The notes: generated by a model from the letters alone, not told the origin. DNA of 64,000 nt from Apostichopus japonicus (GCF_037975245.1 NC_092574.1:19811713-19875712); one strand, 5' to 3'; shown: positions 1-12,905, counted from the first letter of the stretch. Translations and numbers: made by a program.

Positions 1-29
1 GGTTTAAACCTTTGTAGATGGGCAAGAGC

Positions 30-254
30 TTACAGTACCTTTGTATCTTCAGAGAATGCATCCAAACACAACCTTTGTGCCAAGTCCCACAAATTCTTCA
101 TATCTAAGTTTGCAAGAGGAATAGGTGCCACATCAGAAGGGGTAGGCATGTCACCAGTGCGGTTGGCATCAGCTGTACGAGCTGTGAAACCGAACCTGTT
201 ACCTGGCTTCAATGTTGTTGCACGCCTAGCAAACATATCTTTCCTTTTACCCAT
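30..254 (-). pseudogene. Exon-like ORF of unknown, possibly transposon, gene
   Basis: A 74-codon open frame starts at an ATG in fair Kozak context (AAAATGGG) and begins MGKRKDMFARRATT. It ends in SEDTK, just before a GTACTG that could be a splice donor. The start is only about 30 bp from the broken end of the neighbouring reverse transcriptase, so it may belong to a second mobile element next to or nested in it. The composition is basic at the N-terminus, then has a helix-like segment around DMKNLWDLAQRLCLDAF. I do not recognise the family. It could also be a chance frame. Confidence 0.3.
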
Positions 255-1351
255 TAAAATATAACAATTTCCTAGTGACCTATTCTGGCGGTATGTTCTT
301 TATTATTGCGGGCGGGTGGTTCGAGTGTTGGCTTACTGTATGTAGATTGGTTCGTTGTTTGGTTTTCTGTAGGGCTGGTACTCGCTGGTATTCATGTTCA
401 AAGTGATGTTAAGGAAATCGACTGTTTTCAAGTTCGTTTGGACAGTGATTTTTAGTCCGCATGTATGGAAAATCTTGAATAGGGCTTTTCGTATTCTGTA
501 TGCTTTTCTGTATCCCTGAGCAAATTAATTAATGCTGGCCCATCGTCCCTGTATAGTCCCAAACTAGTGATGTCGGGGTTTTTCTCCAGTTTGTTCAAAA
601 TGAATAGCTCCACCAATTTACAAACTTCCGCTCCGTCAAATGCACCCATTGAGACGTGGAACTGGTTACCCGTGTCTCTCTTCTCCCAAGTCTTGCCCTT
701 GTGATCATGAAGGAGAGATCTCCTTGGGTGCATGATAGTCTTGTATTCAGTATCACTGATTCTGGTGTATGCTTTGGCCCATGCTAGACATTTGTGTATG
801 AGATCCTTGCTAATCGAGGGGTAAAAATCAACAATATCAAAGACCAGAAAGGTGAGACTGCTCTTTTCCTGTAAATTTTTAAACCATTCCAGTATGCTTG
901 TGGTATGTCTGTGTTTATGCGGTCAAGCATGGCCTTGCTCACTCGTCCAATTTCAGGTTTTGTTGGGTTTATTAGCTTGCATTTTGTGTTATTTTGAGAA
1001 AAAAAAATTGTGGTTCTCGATTGTCACGAAAGCCGTTTTGGGTCCAGTTTTATTTATTTGGTAACCTATTTTTAATTTGTCAGCTAGACTTGTGTATTCA
1101 TTGTCTATTTCGGTGGCGGTGTTGCAGTCCGCATATTTGTATTTCTGAGATATGTTTACAGTTAGCAACTCACCATATTCGGCGGGGTCCATCTTGTACA
1201 TGTTCCTGGTTTTGTCCGCTTCCACGAAGATTTCTTTAGAGGATGTGTTGTTTTCTACGTCCTTCTTGAGGTTGGACAGGAACTTCTCAGTCACTTCCTT
1301 GAACCGAATGTTCTCGACCATTTCCTGCATATCGGACTCAAATGAGACCAA

Positions 1352-2019
<668 letters not shown>

Positions 2020-3071
2020 TTTGTCAAGTTTAGAGGATAAATCTGTTCTTCGTCTGGACAAACATCATATTTCTTTACGCAGGTAGGCGTAGTCCCTCCA
2101 TATATGATGGGCTGTAATTGTTGTACTCCCCAATCTTTACTCCTGTGAGTCCTGTCACTGTACCCATCCCAAATCCCTACCTTTCTCACCCCTCTGGAAT
2201 CCATTTAACATTCAACTGTTAGACCACACTGCTACTACTGTAGTTGAACATTACTGTGGAGTAATTGCACACAAGAATAATCAAAACAGAATATTTTGGA
2301 AAACAACAGTCGATAATAAGTAGTTTATTATATAAACAGTATCAGTAAATGGAGCAACAATAAGCTGTAACAGAAACCAACAGGGTAGGATGCAGAGATA
2401 TTTATATATTGAAAGCTTTTATTTAATGCAGTTTGGTGCCTTGAATCAGCAATTGCAGTTTTTACCTAAGTACCCAGTTTATTAATGTACTCTCATTAAG
2501 AATCTGGAGGGGCACAGCCACTATTTCGAGGGAGAGAATTAGAAATTGTCTTTGATTTTCATTGAGATAGCAGGGGCACTACGGCAACTTTGTAGTTTTA
2601 GTAGGAAAACAAGGCTATTTACATACACTTGTGAAAAGGCACCAAGGGGCATGGTTTCCAGAGAGAAAAAACATGTAGAATAGACAGAATTTTAAGAGCA
2701 ACTTATTTTACAGTGGTTTTTTGAAAACTGTACATCAAAACCTTAACATTTCCTGCAGCTGCTCAATATTTACTGGCTCTTGGCACAAGTTTCGCTGGAG
2801 TTTTGGACAATCTTAGAGCCCTGACTTAGATGATAAAGTTGTAGGATGATCAAGAGGGCACCTAAGGCATTGAAAGGGTTAAAAGGCATACCGCAGTTGT
2901 TGCTATCAGTGATGGATGATTTTTAAGCTCATTACAGCAAGAGGTATTTTGCCATCCACCTGCTTCCTGACGTACATATTTTTACGTTCATTGAGTGTGT
3001 TTTGTTTGTTCTTCTTTCACCCTCTGTCTGTCTACATTGCTGGTTCTCTTTTCTTTCATCTTCCGCTGCAG
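2020..3071. other. No gene seen; probable intron
   Basis: AT-rich single-copy-looking sequence with no exon-like frame. It ends in a pyrimidine-rich run and the AG at 3070-3071 that precedes the first recognisable exon of the plus-strand gene. Confidence 0.5.
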
Positions 3072-3203
3072 TTTATTCTCCCCACAAAAAGTGGCTATAG
3101 AAAATTTAGGAGATACGGCTCAGTCCGAGTACAAGCATGGCTCATCTCTGAACACGGAGTCCAGTGGTAGCGATAGTTACAGGGACATTTTAACCAGTCA
3201 TAA
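3072..3203 (+). CDS. Exon A of unrecognised plus-strand gene
   Basis: The exon follows CCGCTGCAG and ends at AA|GTAAGT. The only open frame reads LFSPQKVAIENLGDT, then a Ser-rich stretch (SSLNTESSGSDSYRDIL), and ends in phase 2 within the last Lys codon. Upstream exons must lie before the window or be unrecognised, because no start codon is needed here. The phase joins exactly to the exon at 5169. The product looks like a soluble, low-complexity plus coiled-coil protein. I cannot name it. Confidence 0.6.
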
Positions 3204-3819
3204 GTAAGTTTCCCTTTGTTTTATTTTAAGCAAGGTTTTGTCAGCTGGCAACATATTATCTATGTTTTATTCTTTTGTAAAACAATTCAAAAAGAAGAAA
3301 CTGACTGGGAAAAGTAAATGCAATGTATTGAGACAAGTTATTGGATAATCCCAAACTGAATGTTTACTTACCATAAATGTAACTTGTTGAAAGGTAACGC
3401 TGTGTCTTGGTAACGACATTGTAAACTATCTCAGGTTGTAAAGGATTGGGAAGGTTAATAGAACTCGATTTGGGGTGGGGGTGAGTGGAGGAGGGGTGGG
3501 CGGCTAAAATAAGCTGCTTAAACGATATGATCTTTAAATTTACAATATAAACAGTTGACTGTACTGAAAACTGCACAGTGCATTTTAAAGTAGACCTCTA
3601 TCTATTTCTTGCTGTAAAGCAGAACTGTTTGTGACCTTGTGTTGAGTTTGTTTTGATCTCATCTCCCTTCATGTAATGAATAGGGAGATGAGATATTGTA
3701 CTACACCCCACATCAAAAATGTGAGTGAGTGAGTGTGCATGTGTATGTCTGTGTGCGTGAGTGAGTGAGCAAAACTAAGTATGTCGCAAACTCCTCCTAG
3801 ACCCCAAGTCCTGTCGAGT
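3204..3819. other. Intron sequence with GAGT microsatellite
   Basis: No gene is seen. A degenerate GTGAGTGA run occupies about 3722-3770; the rest is unremarkable. Confidence 0.6.
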
Positions 3820-3949
3820 TCAAGCTTGGTGGGTGGGTGCCTGACCATGTTAACTCATGCCTGCGTGATTGATGACGTCAAAGAGGTCGAAGGTCAAGAA
3901 ATCTAAAAATGAGTTTTTAGCCATTTTCTGCATGCCAACTTGTTGGACA

Positions 3950-4148
3950 AAGGCATTAAACCACATTATATGTAAACAATGAAGAGACAAAGATTAAAAC
4001 AAGACAGATTTAGCTGTTAAGGCTTGTAGTTAACAGGTCAATTGAGTTAAAGTTAAAATTGGTCTAAATTGTGCAAAAGAGTGTGTCCTAGACTGTTAGT
4101 CCGATCAGGTTCAAACTTGGTGGGTAGGTGCCTGACCATGTACTGTAA
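3950..4148 (+). repeat. 199-bp direct repeat, left copy
   Basis: Matches 4672-4870 essentially base for base and ends in TACTGTAA on both sides. The two copies bracket the Penelope-like fragment like an unusually long target-site duplication. Confidence 0.9.
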
Positions 4149-4665
4149 CTCCGGGATTTGTGGTGGGACGCGTCTCGATTTTAGCCCGTATGCATCGGTG
4201 GTGGCGGTGTTGTCCTCGTCACGGCTGGTGTCACTCGTTTCCGCATCGGTGTCAGTGTCGGCCAGGAAAAATAATGCTCCCCATCGCATCCGTTTATCAG
4301 CTTCTCTGTCATCTCTAGCAGTCTTTTCAAGTATTCTCTAGTTGATGGCAAAGGAATGTTCTTGCCCAAGTAGTTCATGTTGTATCGTTCAATACTAAGC
4401 TGTAAAAGCATGTACTGCTGTTAGTAAGTAGAGTGCTCAACCGAGGTTCAGGAGCCAAACTATAAAATATAGCTAAAATACTATCAACGGTGAGAGGGCT
4501 CAATACCGAAGTAGAGCATGATATATATATATATTGTAATAAACATTAAATTATTAAGAGTCCATTGCTAATCAGAGTTTCACTCTTGTACAAGTAGTTG
4601 TACAGCAATCGTCAGGCGTACTGATCTGTAATAAAGTATGGGTCGCTATTCCACGAACTACCATA
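4149..4665 (-). mobile_element. 5' part of Penelope-like element, copy 2
   Basis: A near-identical copy of 1352-1877, ending at the same outer sequence (CTACCATA). The coding part reads the same N-terminal leader up to GLKSRRVPPQIPEL and then stops abruptly at the direct repeat. Only the 5' portion of the element is here; the catalytic domain is absent. Confidence 0.8.
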
Positions 4666-4671
4666 AGCATT

Positions 4672-4870
4672 AAGGCATTAAACCACATTATATGTAAACA
4701 ATGAAGAGACAAAGATTAAAACAAGACAGATTTAGCTGTTAAGGCTTGTAGTTAACAGGTCAATTGAGTTAAAGTTAAAATTGGTCTAAATTGTGCAAAA
4801 GAGTGTGTCCTAGACTGTTAGTCCGATCAGGTTCAAACTTGGTGGGTAGGTGCCTGACCATGTACTGTAA
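4672..4870 (+). repeat. 199-bp direct repeat, right copy
   Basis: Second copy of 3950-4148, offset 722 bp, beginning just after the outer end of the Penelope-like fragment. Confidence 0.9.
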
Positions 4871-5168
4871 ACTTGATCTTTGGTGATTGTCTAAATGTCA
4901 TAGGTGAAAGGTCAAATACCCAGAAAGTGTAGCCATTTTCTGCTTGTCAGCACGTTGGAAAAAGTCATTAAACCACAAATATGTTGACTATAATGAGACA
5001 AATTTTAAATTAGAACTTATGCAGTTGTTTAGGGTCAAGGTCAAAGTTCATTGTAGATCCATTCCATCATAAAAGAGATGAGTACCATAGATTGCCATCT
5101 TGTCTTATGTTTTAATCGTAATAGATGCTAAGATCCCATAACAAGGGAGTTTATTAGGCAAGTTTCAG

Positions 5169-5253
5169 GAGAGATATGATTGATAAAGATGGCTACCTTC
5201 AAGGTATGCAAGGAATTAAGATGACTAATGAAGCAATCCATGGCAGAATGAAG
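5169..5253 (+). CDS. Exon B of unrecognised plus-strand gene
   Basis: An 85-bp exon between AGTTTCAG and AG|GTGAGA. Its first base completes the Lys codon left open by exon A. It then reads RDMIDKDGYLQGMQGIKMTN and EAIHGRMK and ends in phase 0, which is exactly what the next exon at 6287 requires. The phase match on both sides is the main reason for accepting so short an exon. The residues are amphipathic and suit a coiled-coil helix. Confidence 0.65.
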
Positions 5254-5744
5254 GTGAGATGACAAAACTATTAATTAATGGATCATTCAACTGTCAATTT
5301 GAGTATAGTTTCATTAGTTTAATGTACGTTTAATTGCTTTGTTCAAGGGCTGTCCTAACATGTTAGTGTTTAATATCATGAGATGCAAGGTTAAATTGCG
5401 ACTAACATGCAACATCATGTAACATGTTGAAAATTTCAAGTTTCATTGCTTACACTACATTTCGTTTTAATAGAATGTTGAGTGAAACTACCCACTGCTG
5501 TAGTGGATGAAACATTTGGTGTTTAATCCACAAGCTCCAGCTCATTCATTGGGGCTTAAATTTCAACTCCTACCCAGATCCCAACGAAGAGAGTAAGTGA
5601 CGGCTGCTCTGTAATGCGACAATAGCATAAGAGACGGTGGTATGAACAGACCTTATGGGGAAAAAGTTAACACATCATTTAATGAAAGTGAAAATATTCC
5701 CCATCTTGGTGGGGTGGAATTCATTTCCCCTGTGGGTTGTATAA
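5254..5744. other. Intron; nothing recognised
   Basis: AT-rich sequence without a plausible exon or repeat boundary. Confidence 0.5.
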
Positions 5745-5862
5745 CAAAAGAGAAATCTGTAAGCAACAATGATTATTAATGCATCTTTGCGTGATTGATT
5801 ACTAATCCATCTTTGCGTGATTGATTATTAATCCATATTTGCATGATTGATTATTATACAAA
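5745..5862 (+). repeat. Short tandem repeat, about 30-bp unit
   Basis: Four degenerate units with the core TTGCGTGATTGATTA and TAATCCAT. Two more units follow at about 6236-6270, on the other side of the foldback element, so that element seems to have inserted into the array. Confidence 0.7.
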
Positions 5863-6235
5863 TATTGAATGGTTATGAGTGCAATAGTGCAAATATTTCA
5901 TGAGTTGAAAGATGGAATGTTCCATTCAACGGGGCGCAGCAGAGTTGAATGGAACAAATTACATCTTTCAACGAATGAAATATTTGCACTATTGCACGAA
6001 TGGAAACCATTCATCATTTGTTTTATACAACATATTATATTAAGATGGGTAAAATGCACTCATGCAACCGATTGTTTTGAACAGACAGGTTTCTCTGCTC
6101 TCTTACCATTGAAAAAGTGCTACCAAAAAAGTATAACTCATGGTTCTATTTCATAGAGTGGAATAGAGCGGATTTTGCATGCAATCAACAAGCAATTGAC
6201 CAATCAAATGACCAGACTACAATTAGGTGTTGTAT
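5863..6235. mobile_element. Foldback/MITE-like element
   Basis: A long imperfect hairpin has arms of about 65 bp (about 5867-5930 and 5944-6012) around a 13-bp centre, GGGGCGCAGCAGA. Both arms contain GTGCAATAGTGCAAATATTT and CCATTCAAC or their complements. Part of it is open in one frame only because the arms are palindromic; I do not regard that frame as a gene. Confidence 0.7.
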
Positions 6236-6286
6236 AATAATCCATATTTGCATGATTGATTATTAATCCATCTTCTTTCTGCTTAG

Positions 6287-6407
6287 ACGTTGAAGGACAG
6301 CGTAGTAAAATCAGAGGATTCCGTGAAGAGACTGTTAGCAGAGATCAAGATGCTAGGTCAAAGGGTCGTTCAATCTCATAAAGCCGTACAGAAGGAGGAA
6401 GAGCCAG
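6287..6407 (+). CDS. Exon C of unrecognised plus-strand gene
   Basis: A 121-bp exon after TTCTGCTTAG, ending CCAG|GTACAT. It starts in phase 0 and reads TLKDSVVKSEDSVKRLLAEI then KMLGQRVVQSHKAVQKEEEP. This is a strongly charged, heptad-like pattern typical of a coiled coil. It ends in phase 1, matching the acceptor at 10609. The other two frames contain stops. Confidence 0.75.
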
Positions 6408-7024
6408 GTACATTTTCAAGTTTCTTCCTTTGGGTTTGGTACGTTGAGAGTACAAGATGGATATGATGCTCGCATTGTATAAAATTATTGGTAGCAGTAT
6501 GCTGGAGACAATGGGTTGTAGGACTATTGTTTGCGAGCGGGTCACAGATATGGTCATGTGCGAAGAAAGTTGGAATGAATTTCAAAACTAACCAATGAGT
6601 CTGTCTTGCGTACAAAGATTTACTTCCCTGCTAAATCAACCCGAGCGCGTTTAGCAGGAGTGTCAAGCATAAATCAGGGACGTTTAAATTTGCTTAAAAT
6701 GTTCTATTTATGGTAGTTCACAAGCGAGAATGTTACCTAACTTATATGGAATTGATGCCAAGTTTTTGTATTGAATGAGTGCAGTTGTTAAATTTTTTGT
6801 CCCTGCCATCCCCACCCCACCCCCAGAAAAAGTATCCCTAACCGTGATGGAATATCACTTACAATAGTAATATTCAGTCTTACCGAAGGCGAAGGAGTAC
6901 AACAGAGTTGAGGAGAGTGGAATTTTCCGAAGGTTAAAGTGTCACTGTTCCCCTGACCAACATGGGAATGATGCTAACTTTGTTAATTAAGGCGAGGATA
7001 ACAGCTAGGTACTTGACTCCATAA
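6408..7024. other. Intron; nothing recognised
   Basis: No exon, RNA gene or clear repeat border is visible. Confidence 0.5.
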
Positions 7025-7170
7025 AGAACTCTGCCATGTGGGTGTATAGAACAGAAAAATATAGTCATACAATTACCGACTGAAACACCCGTTCATATAG
7101 AACTCGGACATGTGGGTGTATAGAACAGAAAAATATAGTGATACAATTACCGACTGAAACACCCCTTCAT
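7025..7170 (+). repeat. 74-bp tandem duplication
   Basis: Two nearly identical units start at AGAACTC (7025 and 7099), with a shared core GTGGGTGTATAGAACAG. Confidence 0.9.
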
Positions 7171-10100
7171 GAAATTACACCCTTCATATAAATCACAAAT
7201 TAGGGAATACTAGAATTATAGCATTAGGAAATTCTAGAAATTAATTCTAGATATCTCTTTTCACATCTTCAAATGACAATTTCAATCCCAAAGTTCGGTA
7301 AGCTTCAGGTCGCTGTCACTGTTTCACCAACTCCCGTCTTTTTGGCCACTTTCTCTTTAGGCCAGCACCCCTTGCCTCTCTTGCTCCGCTGATGATTGTC
7401 GAGAACTGCAGGGTACAAAATATGTTAACTAGTATTTTGTCTAAATACATGCTCTGGAATTATCCCAAGGGTATTTGTAAGACGAACCCTAATCACAGTG
7501 AATCTTCCTGTAGATGTGAATTTCCCTTTGTTATATTGAAAACGCATAACACATAATAACATAAATAATTACATAAACCCACCACCAAGTCCTAAATAAT
7601 CACAAGGCTCCCAATTCTATAATGTCCCCACTAACTGCTCCAATACAACACTTACTATATGCATACTATCTCTACCCCTAGGGCAGCTTCAATGGCCAGG
7701 ATTATTCTAGAACATAATCTATGTATCTAAAATATCATGCCATACCCCAAGACACAATTCTCCTCTCAAAAGTGATCCCTGATTGCATAATCTTGTAACA
7801 CATATTACTAAGTATTATTGACATATCCCCTAGGCTAGAGCCAAAGTTACCTAGGTCAGGATACAAACCCCCACAATAACAGTGACACATCAATAAGCAA
7901 TGAATAGAATAAATAATTCTAATACCTTGAAACATCATTCCCCACATTACAAGAATAAATAATGTGACTTACTTCACTGGGCTTTGACTTGCTCTCCAGG
8001 TACAGACTGGCGCCACGATACATCCACACAGAACCGGTTACTGGTCAAATTAACTCAGGTGGTGACAATAAATAATATATGCTTTTTTGCATATAAAATG
8101 TTGGCCTCGCAGGCTAAGCTTCAAGCATCTCAACAAGCCTGAATACAACTTAGTGCCCTCACAGGGTCTTACTACAACAGCAATAATAACCACACACCAC
8201 GCCCACAGAGGACACAGCCAGTCTTGTACAACTGTACCTTTCAAACCCTGGGAGTCAAGTGAGGAATATTCGCCAACTCTGAAATGAATGCATACCATGT
8301 ACTGCTCAAAACAATACATAACACAAAACAAGACACAGACAAGACAAATATACAGGACACATAGGGATAAAGCTACTACCTTCAAGGCAGGTTCAATCTA
8401 GCTTGTGCCAATCAGAGTCACTCAAGTGATACATAAGGCAATACAATAGGGACTTGTATCTGCTGTGACATAAAGAATACATCAAGTTTATTTACTTCGT
8501 CCTCAGATTTAGTGTAAAGTATTTTTTTTGGGGTGAATATTGTAAGGATAACAAGCTCGTTCCTTTTTTCCTAGAACTGAATAAGTATTCACGCAAAGCA
8601 AATTGCTCTTTTTACCCATCATCAAAGTAGCTGTGCAGTTACTAGTGTATTGGAAACAATATTATACCTGCCATAAGTTTCGCCATATGCTACTGTGCAT
8701 TATTTTTTTTGGGGGGGGGGGGTGGTTTCCCTTAAATTGTATGTGCATTGTGTCACGTTTGTTTTGACAAATAAGGCTTTGTTCTGTGCAGTGATAATCT
8801 TTTCCTATAATCCCAGAGATATAAATATAAATATATTTAGAGGAAAATCTTGAAAAAGGTTGTAACAAAATTAATGCCGGGTCAGGCCAGATCTTTCTGG
8901 AAACCCTACACGTAATGAGATTAGGAGAGAATTGGTCTGGGAGGATGGGAGAGGGGGGGCTGGTTTTAGTGGAATATTTAGGAACATTGCAGTTATTGTG
9001 TGTTGTTCTCCATCTCAATTAAAGACCTGTTATTTATGTGTAAATTAACACCTAGTTACTTAGTATTTTGCTGTTTGGATGCAGCCAGGGGTGGGACCTA
9101 GATTCCCCATCTCTTAGATTTTGTCTGTAACCCCACCAAAACACATATCCAGTACCACTAAACCCACTCCGAACTCTGTTGCTCCATTTACCCGAGCGAA
9201 TCTTGCTATGAAATTGACTGACTTGCTACACAAGTGCAAAGATACTGGGTATTTTTTTTTCCATTAACAGAAACTCTAGTGTTATCATCAATATAATGAT
9301 AAACAAAATGGAGAAACTTTCAGCACATGTATTCAAAATAGTAAACACTTACTTATTGCCTCCACTCCACCCTCCAGTTTAATATTCTGGCTTTGCTTTC
9401 TTATTATGTGCAGGTTTGAGATGTAGTACATTTCTCCATCCGTGTTATTGTCAGATAATGAAATGAGAATGAGAATTAATAAAATTGTAAAAGAAATGTT
9501 TCCTTTCTCGAAAGCATGACTTCATATCCGTCACTTCTTCAGTATCTACCTAAATGAAAAATGTAGGCTGAATTTTAGACACAATAATGTCGTAGTCCAC
9601 CAGAACAAGGTTAATTTGAGATTTTACACTCACACACTGCTGATCCAGTTCCAAGCTATTCACTGTTAAAATATGCTAGACCTCCAATATGTTCCTTTAA
9701 AGGCTAACTTGATGATGTTATCAGCTCTTCTAGAACAGGCTTTAATGTTAATGTTAAGTTTTGTTAACCCATTGCTTTTAAAATTCTCACTCAACCAAAG
9801 CATGTTCCTTTAACTTGATATTAAAACAATAACACCCTTGCACCCATTGAAAGAAAATTAAACACCATCTATCCAAAAGTTGACAAATTTGTACTACCAC
9901 TGTAAACATGTCATTTGAGACAGGTAAATATCTTTTTGTGATTTTGTGCTGGATCTGAGGAACTCAGCTAAATGGTAAAAGTATTAGACTAAATAGTCTT
10001 GTCACTCTAAACCGATGAACCTCGGCAAATTAATGGTCGTTCCCTTACAAATTAAAAGTGGCATAAAAAATCCAGCCTGGTCTGATAGCGCTGTTTTTCA

Positions 10101-10609
10101 ACCGTTCACAACAAATTAACTGAGGTTTGTTAAACTTTGTTTCTAAAGTCATCTTTTTTATGAATTTTTCCTTCATGTCTTTCCATTGTAATATACCTTG
10201 TAAATCTATTGCAATCAAAAACTTTTACATTTTTTTTTTACATTTTATAATAATATTCTGTAACTACTGTAGTTGATACAACAATACTAGACATTTCACT
10301 AGTAGATGGGTTATAAATAAAAAAATAAAAATTTGACATTTCTGACATTACATAAGTTAGGGAAATCATTAAATGTTCTTAGATCTCTGTCTGTGGCTCT
10401 GACTCCCTCCCACCAAGAAAGTGTTAATCCCCCACCCCCTCCTATCACCCAAAGCAATCCGTTTTCGCCCTTAAAATTATTGGCTATCGTTGACTCATTC
10501 GAGTCTTCAAATGTAACATGCATGATCTACACTTTATGCAGAGTTCTTACGTCTACATGGCTTGTGTATTCCTATCTAGTAATTTTCTTTCATACTCTTT
10601 TATGGACAG
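7171..10609. other. Long intron; nothing assigned
   Basis: About 3.4 kb without a supportable exon. It contains a T8/G14 run near 8703-8724 and otherwise ordinary AT-rich sequence. It ends in TCTTTTATGGACAG, the acceptor of exon D. Confidence 0.5.
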
Positions 10610-10803
10610 AACCACCTATGGTGTCCACCATGAAACAGCTCCCCGAGAGACCTCCAGAAGACTTAAATTTGGAAGAGACTTGGGAAGATGACGAAACATC
10701 AGACAGAGACAATAAATTGGAATCCCAAGCCCCTGTAGCCGATTCAGATCCCTACTCTAGTCTCATTATGGACATGAAAGCCTCCATCTCACCTCCGAGT
10801 TAA
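10610..10803 (+). CDS. Exon D of unrecognised gene, to first stop
   Basis: The exon begins after TATGGACAG, and its first two bases complete the codon left by exon C. It reads EPPMVSTMKQLPERPPEDLN, then a very acidic stretch (LEETWEDDETSDRD), and ends DMKASISPPS before TAA at 10801-10803. The protein part is acidic and probably disordered. A GTTAAG overlapping the stop could be a donor, but no acceptor gives an intron of normal length before the following open frame. Confidence 0.75.
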
Positions 10804-11061
10804 GTACAGTCTAACTCTTACCAGATCAGGAAAGGCTTACCAGACGATAACCTCCTGAAGGCAGAAGAAGACAGAAAAGTTTGTTCCAATTCTGGTAGCG
10901 ACGTGCCGAACGCTTCATCGATCCAAAATGACAAGCTGATGGAAGTTTCCCCCGAAGGGATTAGAAATAGGACTAAAGTTGAAGAAGAATCGGAAAGTGA
11001 TTCGATCCAGCTACCAGAAAGACCTGCCGGTCTCAAACTTTCAGGATCACAAACTTTTTGA
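10804..11061 (+). CDS. Open in-frame extension after TAA of exon D
   Basis: The same frame stays open for 85 codons beyond the TAA and ends at TGA 11059-11061. The residues resemble the protein before the stop: acidic, Ser/Glu/Asp-rich (KVEEESESDSIQLPERPAGL), and repeating the LPERP motif of exon D. An AATAAA lies at 11144-11149, so this looks like the real terminal exon. The TAA may be a mutation, a sequencing error, a readthrough site or an allele-specific truncation. Confidence 0.5.
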   Translation, partial: VQSNSYQIRKGLPDDNLLKAEEDRKVCSNSGSDVPNASSIQNDKLMEVSPEGIRNRTKVEEESESDSIQLPERPAGLKLSGSQTF

Positions 11062-11143
11062 GCCACCGATGTTGCAGCTTCTTAAAAGATATATTTATTA
11101 TTATTATTTGTTTCATCACATATTATTACAAGGTGAACAAGAC

Positions 11144-11149
11144 AATAAA
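11144..11149 (+). terminator. Poly(A) signal AATAAA
   Basis: A canonical hexamer about 85 bp after the TGA that closes the extended frame of the plus-strand gene. Confidence 0.45.
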
Positions 11150-11215
11150 AGTACAAATGAGTAAAAAATGTGAAAGGAAGTCAACTAAGAAACCCTTTTG
11201 GGCTTAATCGAATAT

Positions 11216-11252
11216 ATATATATATTTATATATATATATATATATATATATA
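11216..11252. repeat. (TA)n tract, tail of SINE
   Basis: A short TA array directly at the 3' side of the minus-strand tRNA-like element. Confidence 0.85.
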
Positions 11253-11400
11253 AATGAAAATCGTAATGAGTTGGAAAATCAAGAACAGTGAAAAAACTTT
11301 CAGCCTCCACCGGGATTCGAACCACGGGCCTCCCGCTCTGTACGCGGACACCCTAACCACTAGGCTATGGACGCTGATTGTATGTCCAGAGGTTCGAAAC
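11253..11400 (-). mobile_element. tRNA-derived SINE or tRNA pseudogene
   Basis: On the minus strand, TAGCCTAGTGGTTAGG fits an A box and GGTTCGAATCC a B box of RNA polymerase III. GCGTCCA pairs with TGGAGGC for six of seven acceptor positions, but the T stem is imperfect. About 60 bp of unrelated body and a TA tail follow. This favours a tRNA-derived SINE over a working tRNA. Confidence 0.6.
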
Positions 11401-11581
11401 CGGTAAGGAAGATCGTAATTCCACTGTAGGCGTTTGTCACCTATATCGAACAATACTAGTTCTGTTTTTGGTGACATATTTTGCCCTACTCTAGAGATCA
11501 AACATGATGCTATCCATCTCGAAAATCATTTGTGATTCCTAAAGCCGGATCTCGAAAGAGATACTTTGAACAGACTTTATG

Positions 11582-11659
11582 TTAATGCAATGGAGGTAAA
11601 CGACAAAGGCAAATGAATATATATTCATTTGCCTTTGTCGTTTACCTCCATTGCATTAA
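11582..11659. repeat. Perfect 78-bp palindrome without spacer
   Basis: Two 39-bp arms meet at 11620/11621 (AATAT|ATATT) with no mismatch and no loop. The arm includes CAATGGAGGTAAACGACAAA. Confidence 0.97.
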
Positions 11660-11662
11660 TAT

Positions 11663-12442
<780 letters not shown>

Positions 12443-12780
12443 CAGGCACGTATCCAGGGGGCGTTGGGGGCGCACGCCCCCCAGGTAAGAAATAGAGGCG
12501 AGAAAAAAGAGAGAAGAAAAAAGGGAAAAAGAGGGGAAAGAATGGGAGGAAGGAAGGGAAAAGGAAAAGAAGAAATAGAGGAAATGGAGAAAAGGCGGGA
12601 GTAGAAAAAAGGGCAAGCAACTGGGGAGAGAAAAAAGAACAGTGACATAATTACAGGGCTGATCCCTATTATACACATAGGGTAGCCAGTGAAGGATCGA
12701 TGATTTTGGAAGGGGTGTGCGCCTCACCCTACCCCTTACACCGACAACTCCATTTTGACGTATTCATATTTCCTCTCTCA

Positions 12781-12821
<41 letters not shown>

Positions 12822-12905
12822 AATTGTACAATTGTGCTATGAAACCAACTGTGGCTGGTCTGGAACTCGACCGAGTCGTCGGGAACACGATGCATTTCGG
12901 TATTA
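12443..12905 (+). mobile_element. MITE with CAGGC end and purine-rich body, copy 1
   Basis: Begins CAGGCACGTATCCAGGGG and carries a GA-rich body and a (TA)n tract (12784-12818). It then has CTATGAAACCAACTGTGG and GACCGAGTCGTCGGG. The same blocks in the same order occur at 43142-43652. The right end, present in the other copy, is missing here. The open frames across the purine tract are low-complexity artefacts. Confidence 0.7.

Larger units (their letters stand above)
3820..5060 (+). repeat. Degenerate tandem repeat, about 290-bp unit
   Basis: The word CAAACTTGGTGGGTAGGTGC recurs at about 3821, 4112 and 4834. It is accompanied each time by AGCCATTTTCTGC and CATTAAACCACA in the same order. 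The first spacing is 291 bp; the second is enlarged by the Penelope-like insertion plus its flanking duplication. Confidence 0.7.

Noticed and set aside
5869-6156. 95-codon plus-strand frame
   Set aside because: It lies on the two arms of the foldback element, so the openness is explained by the palindrome.
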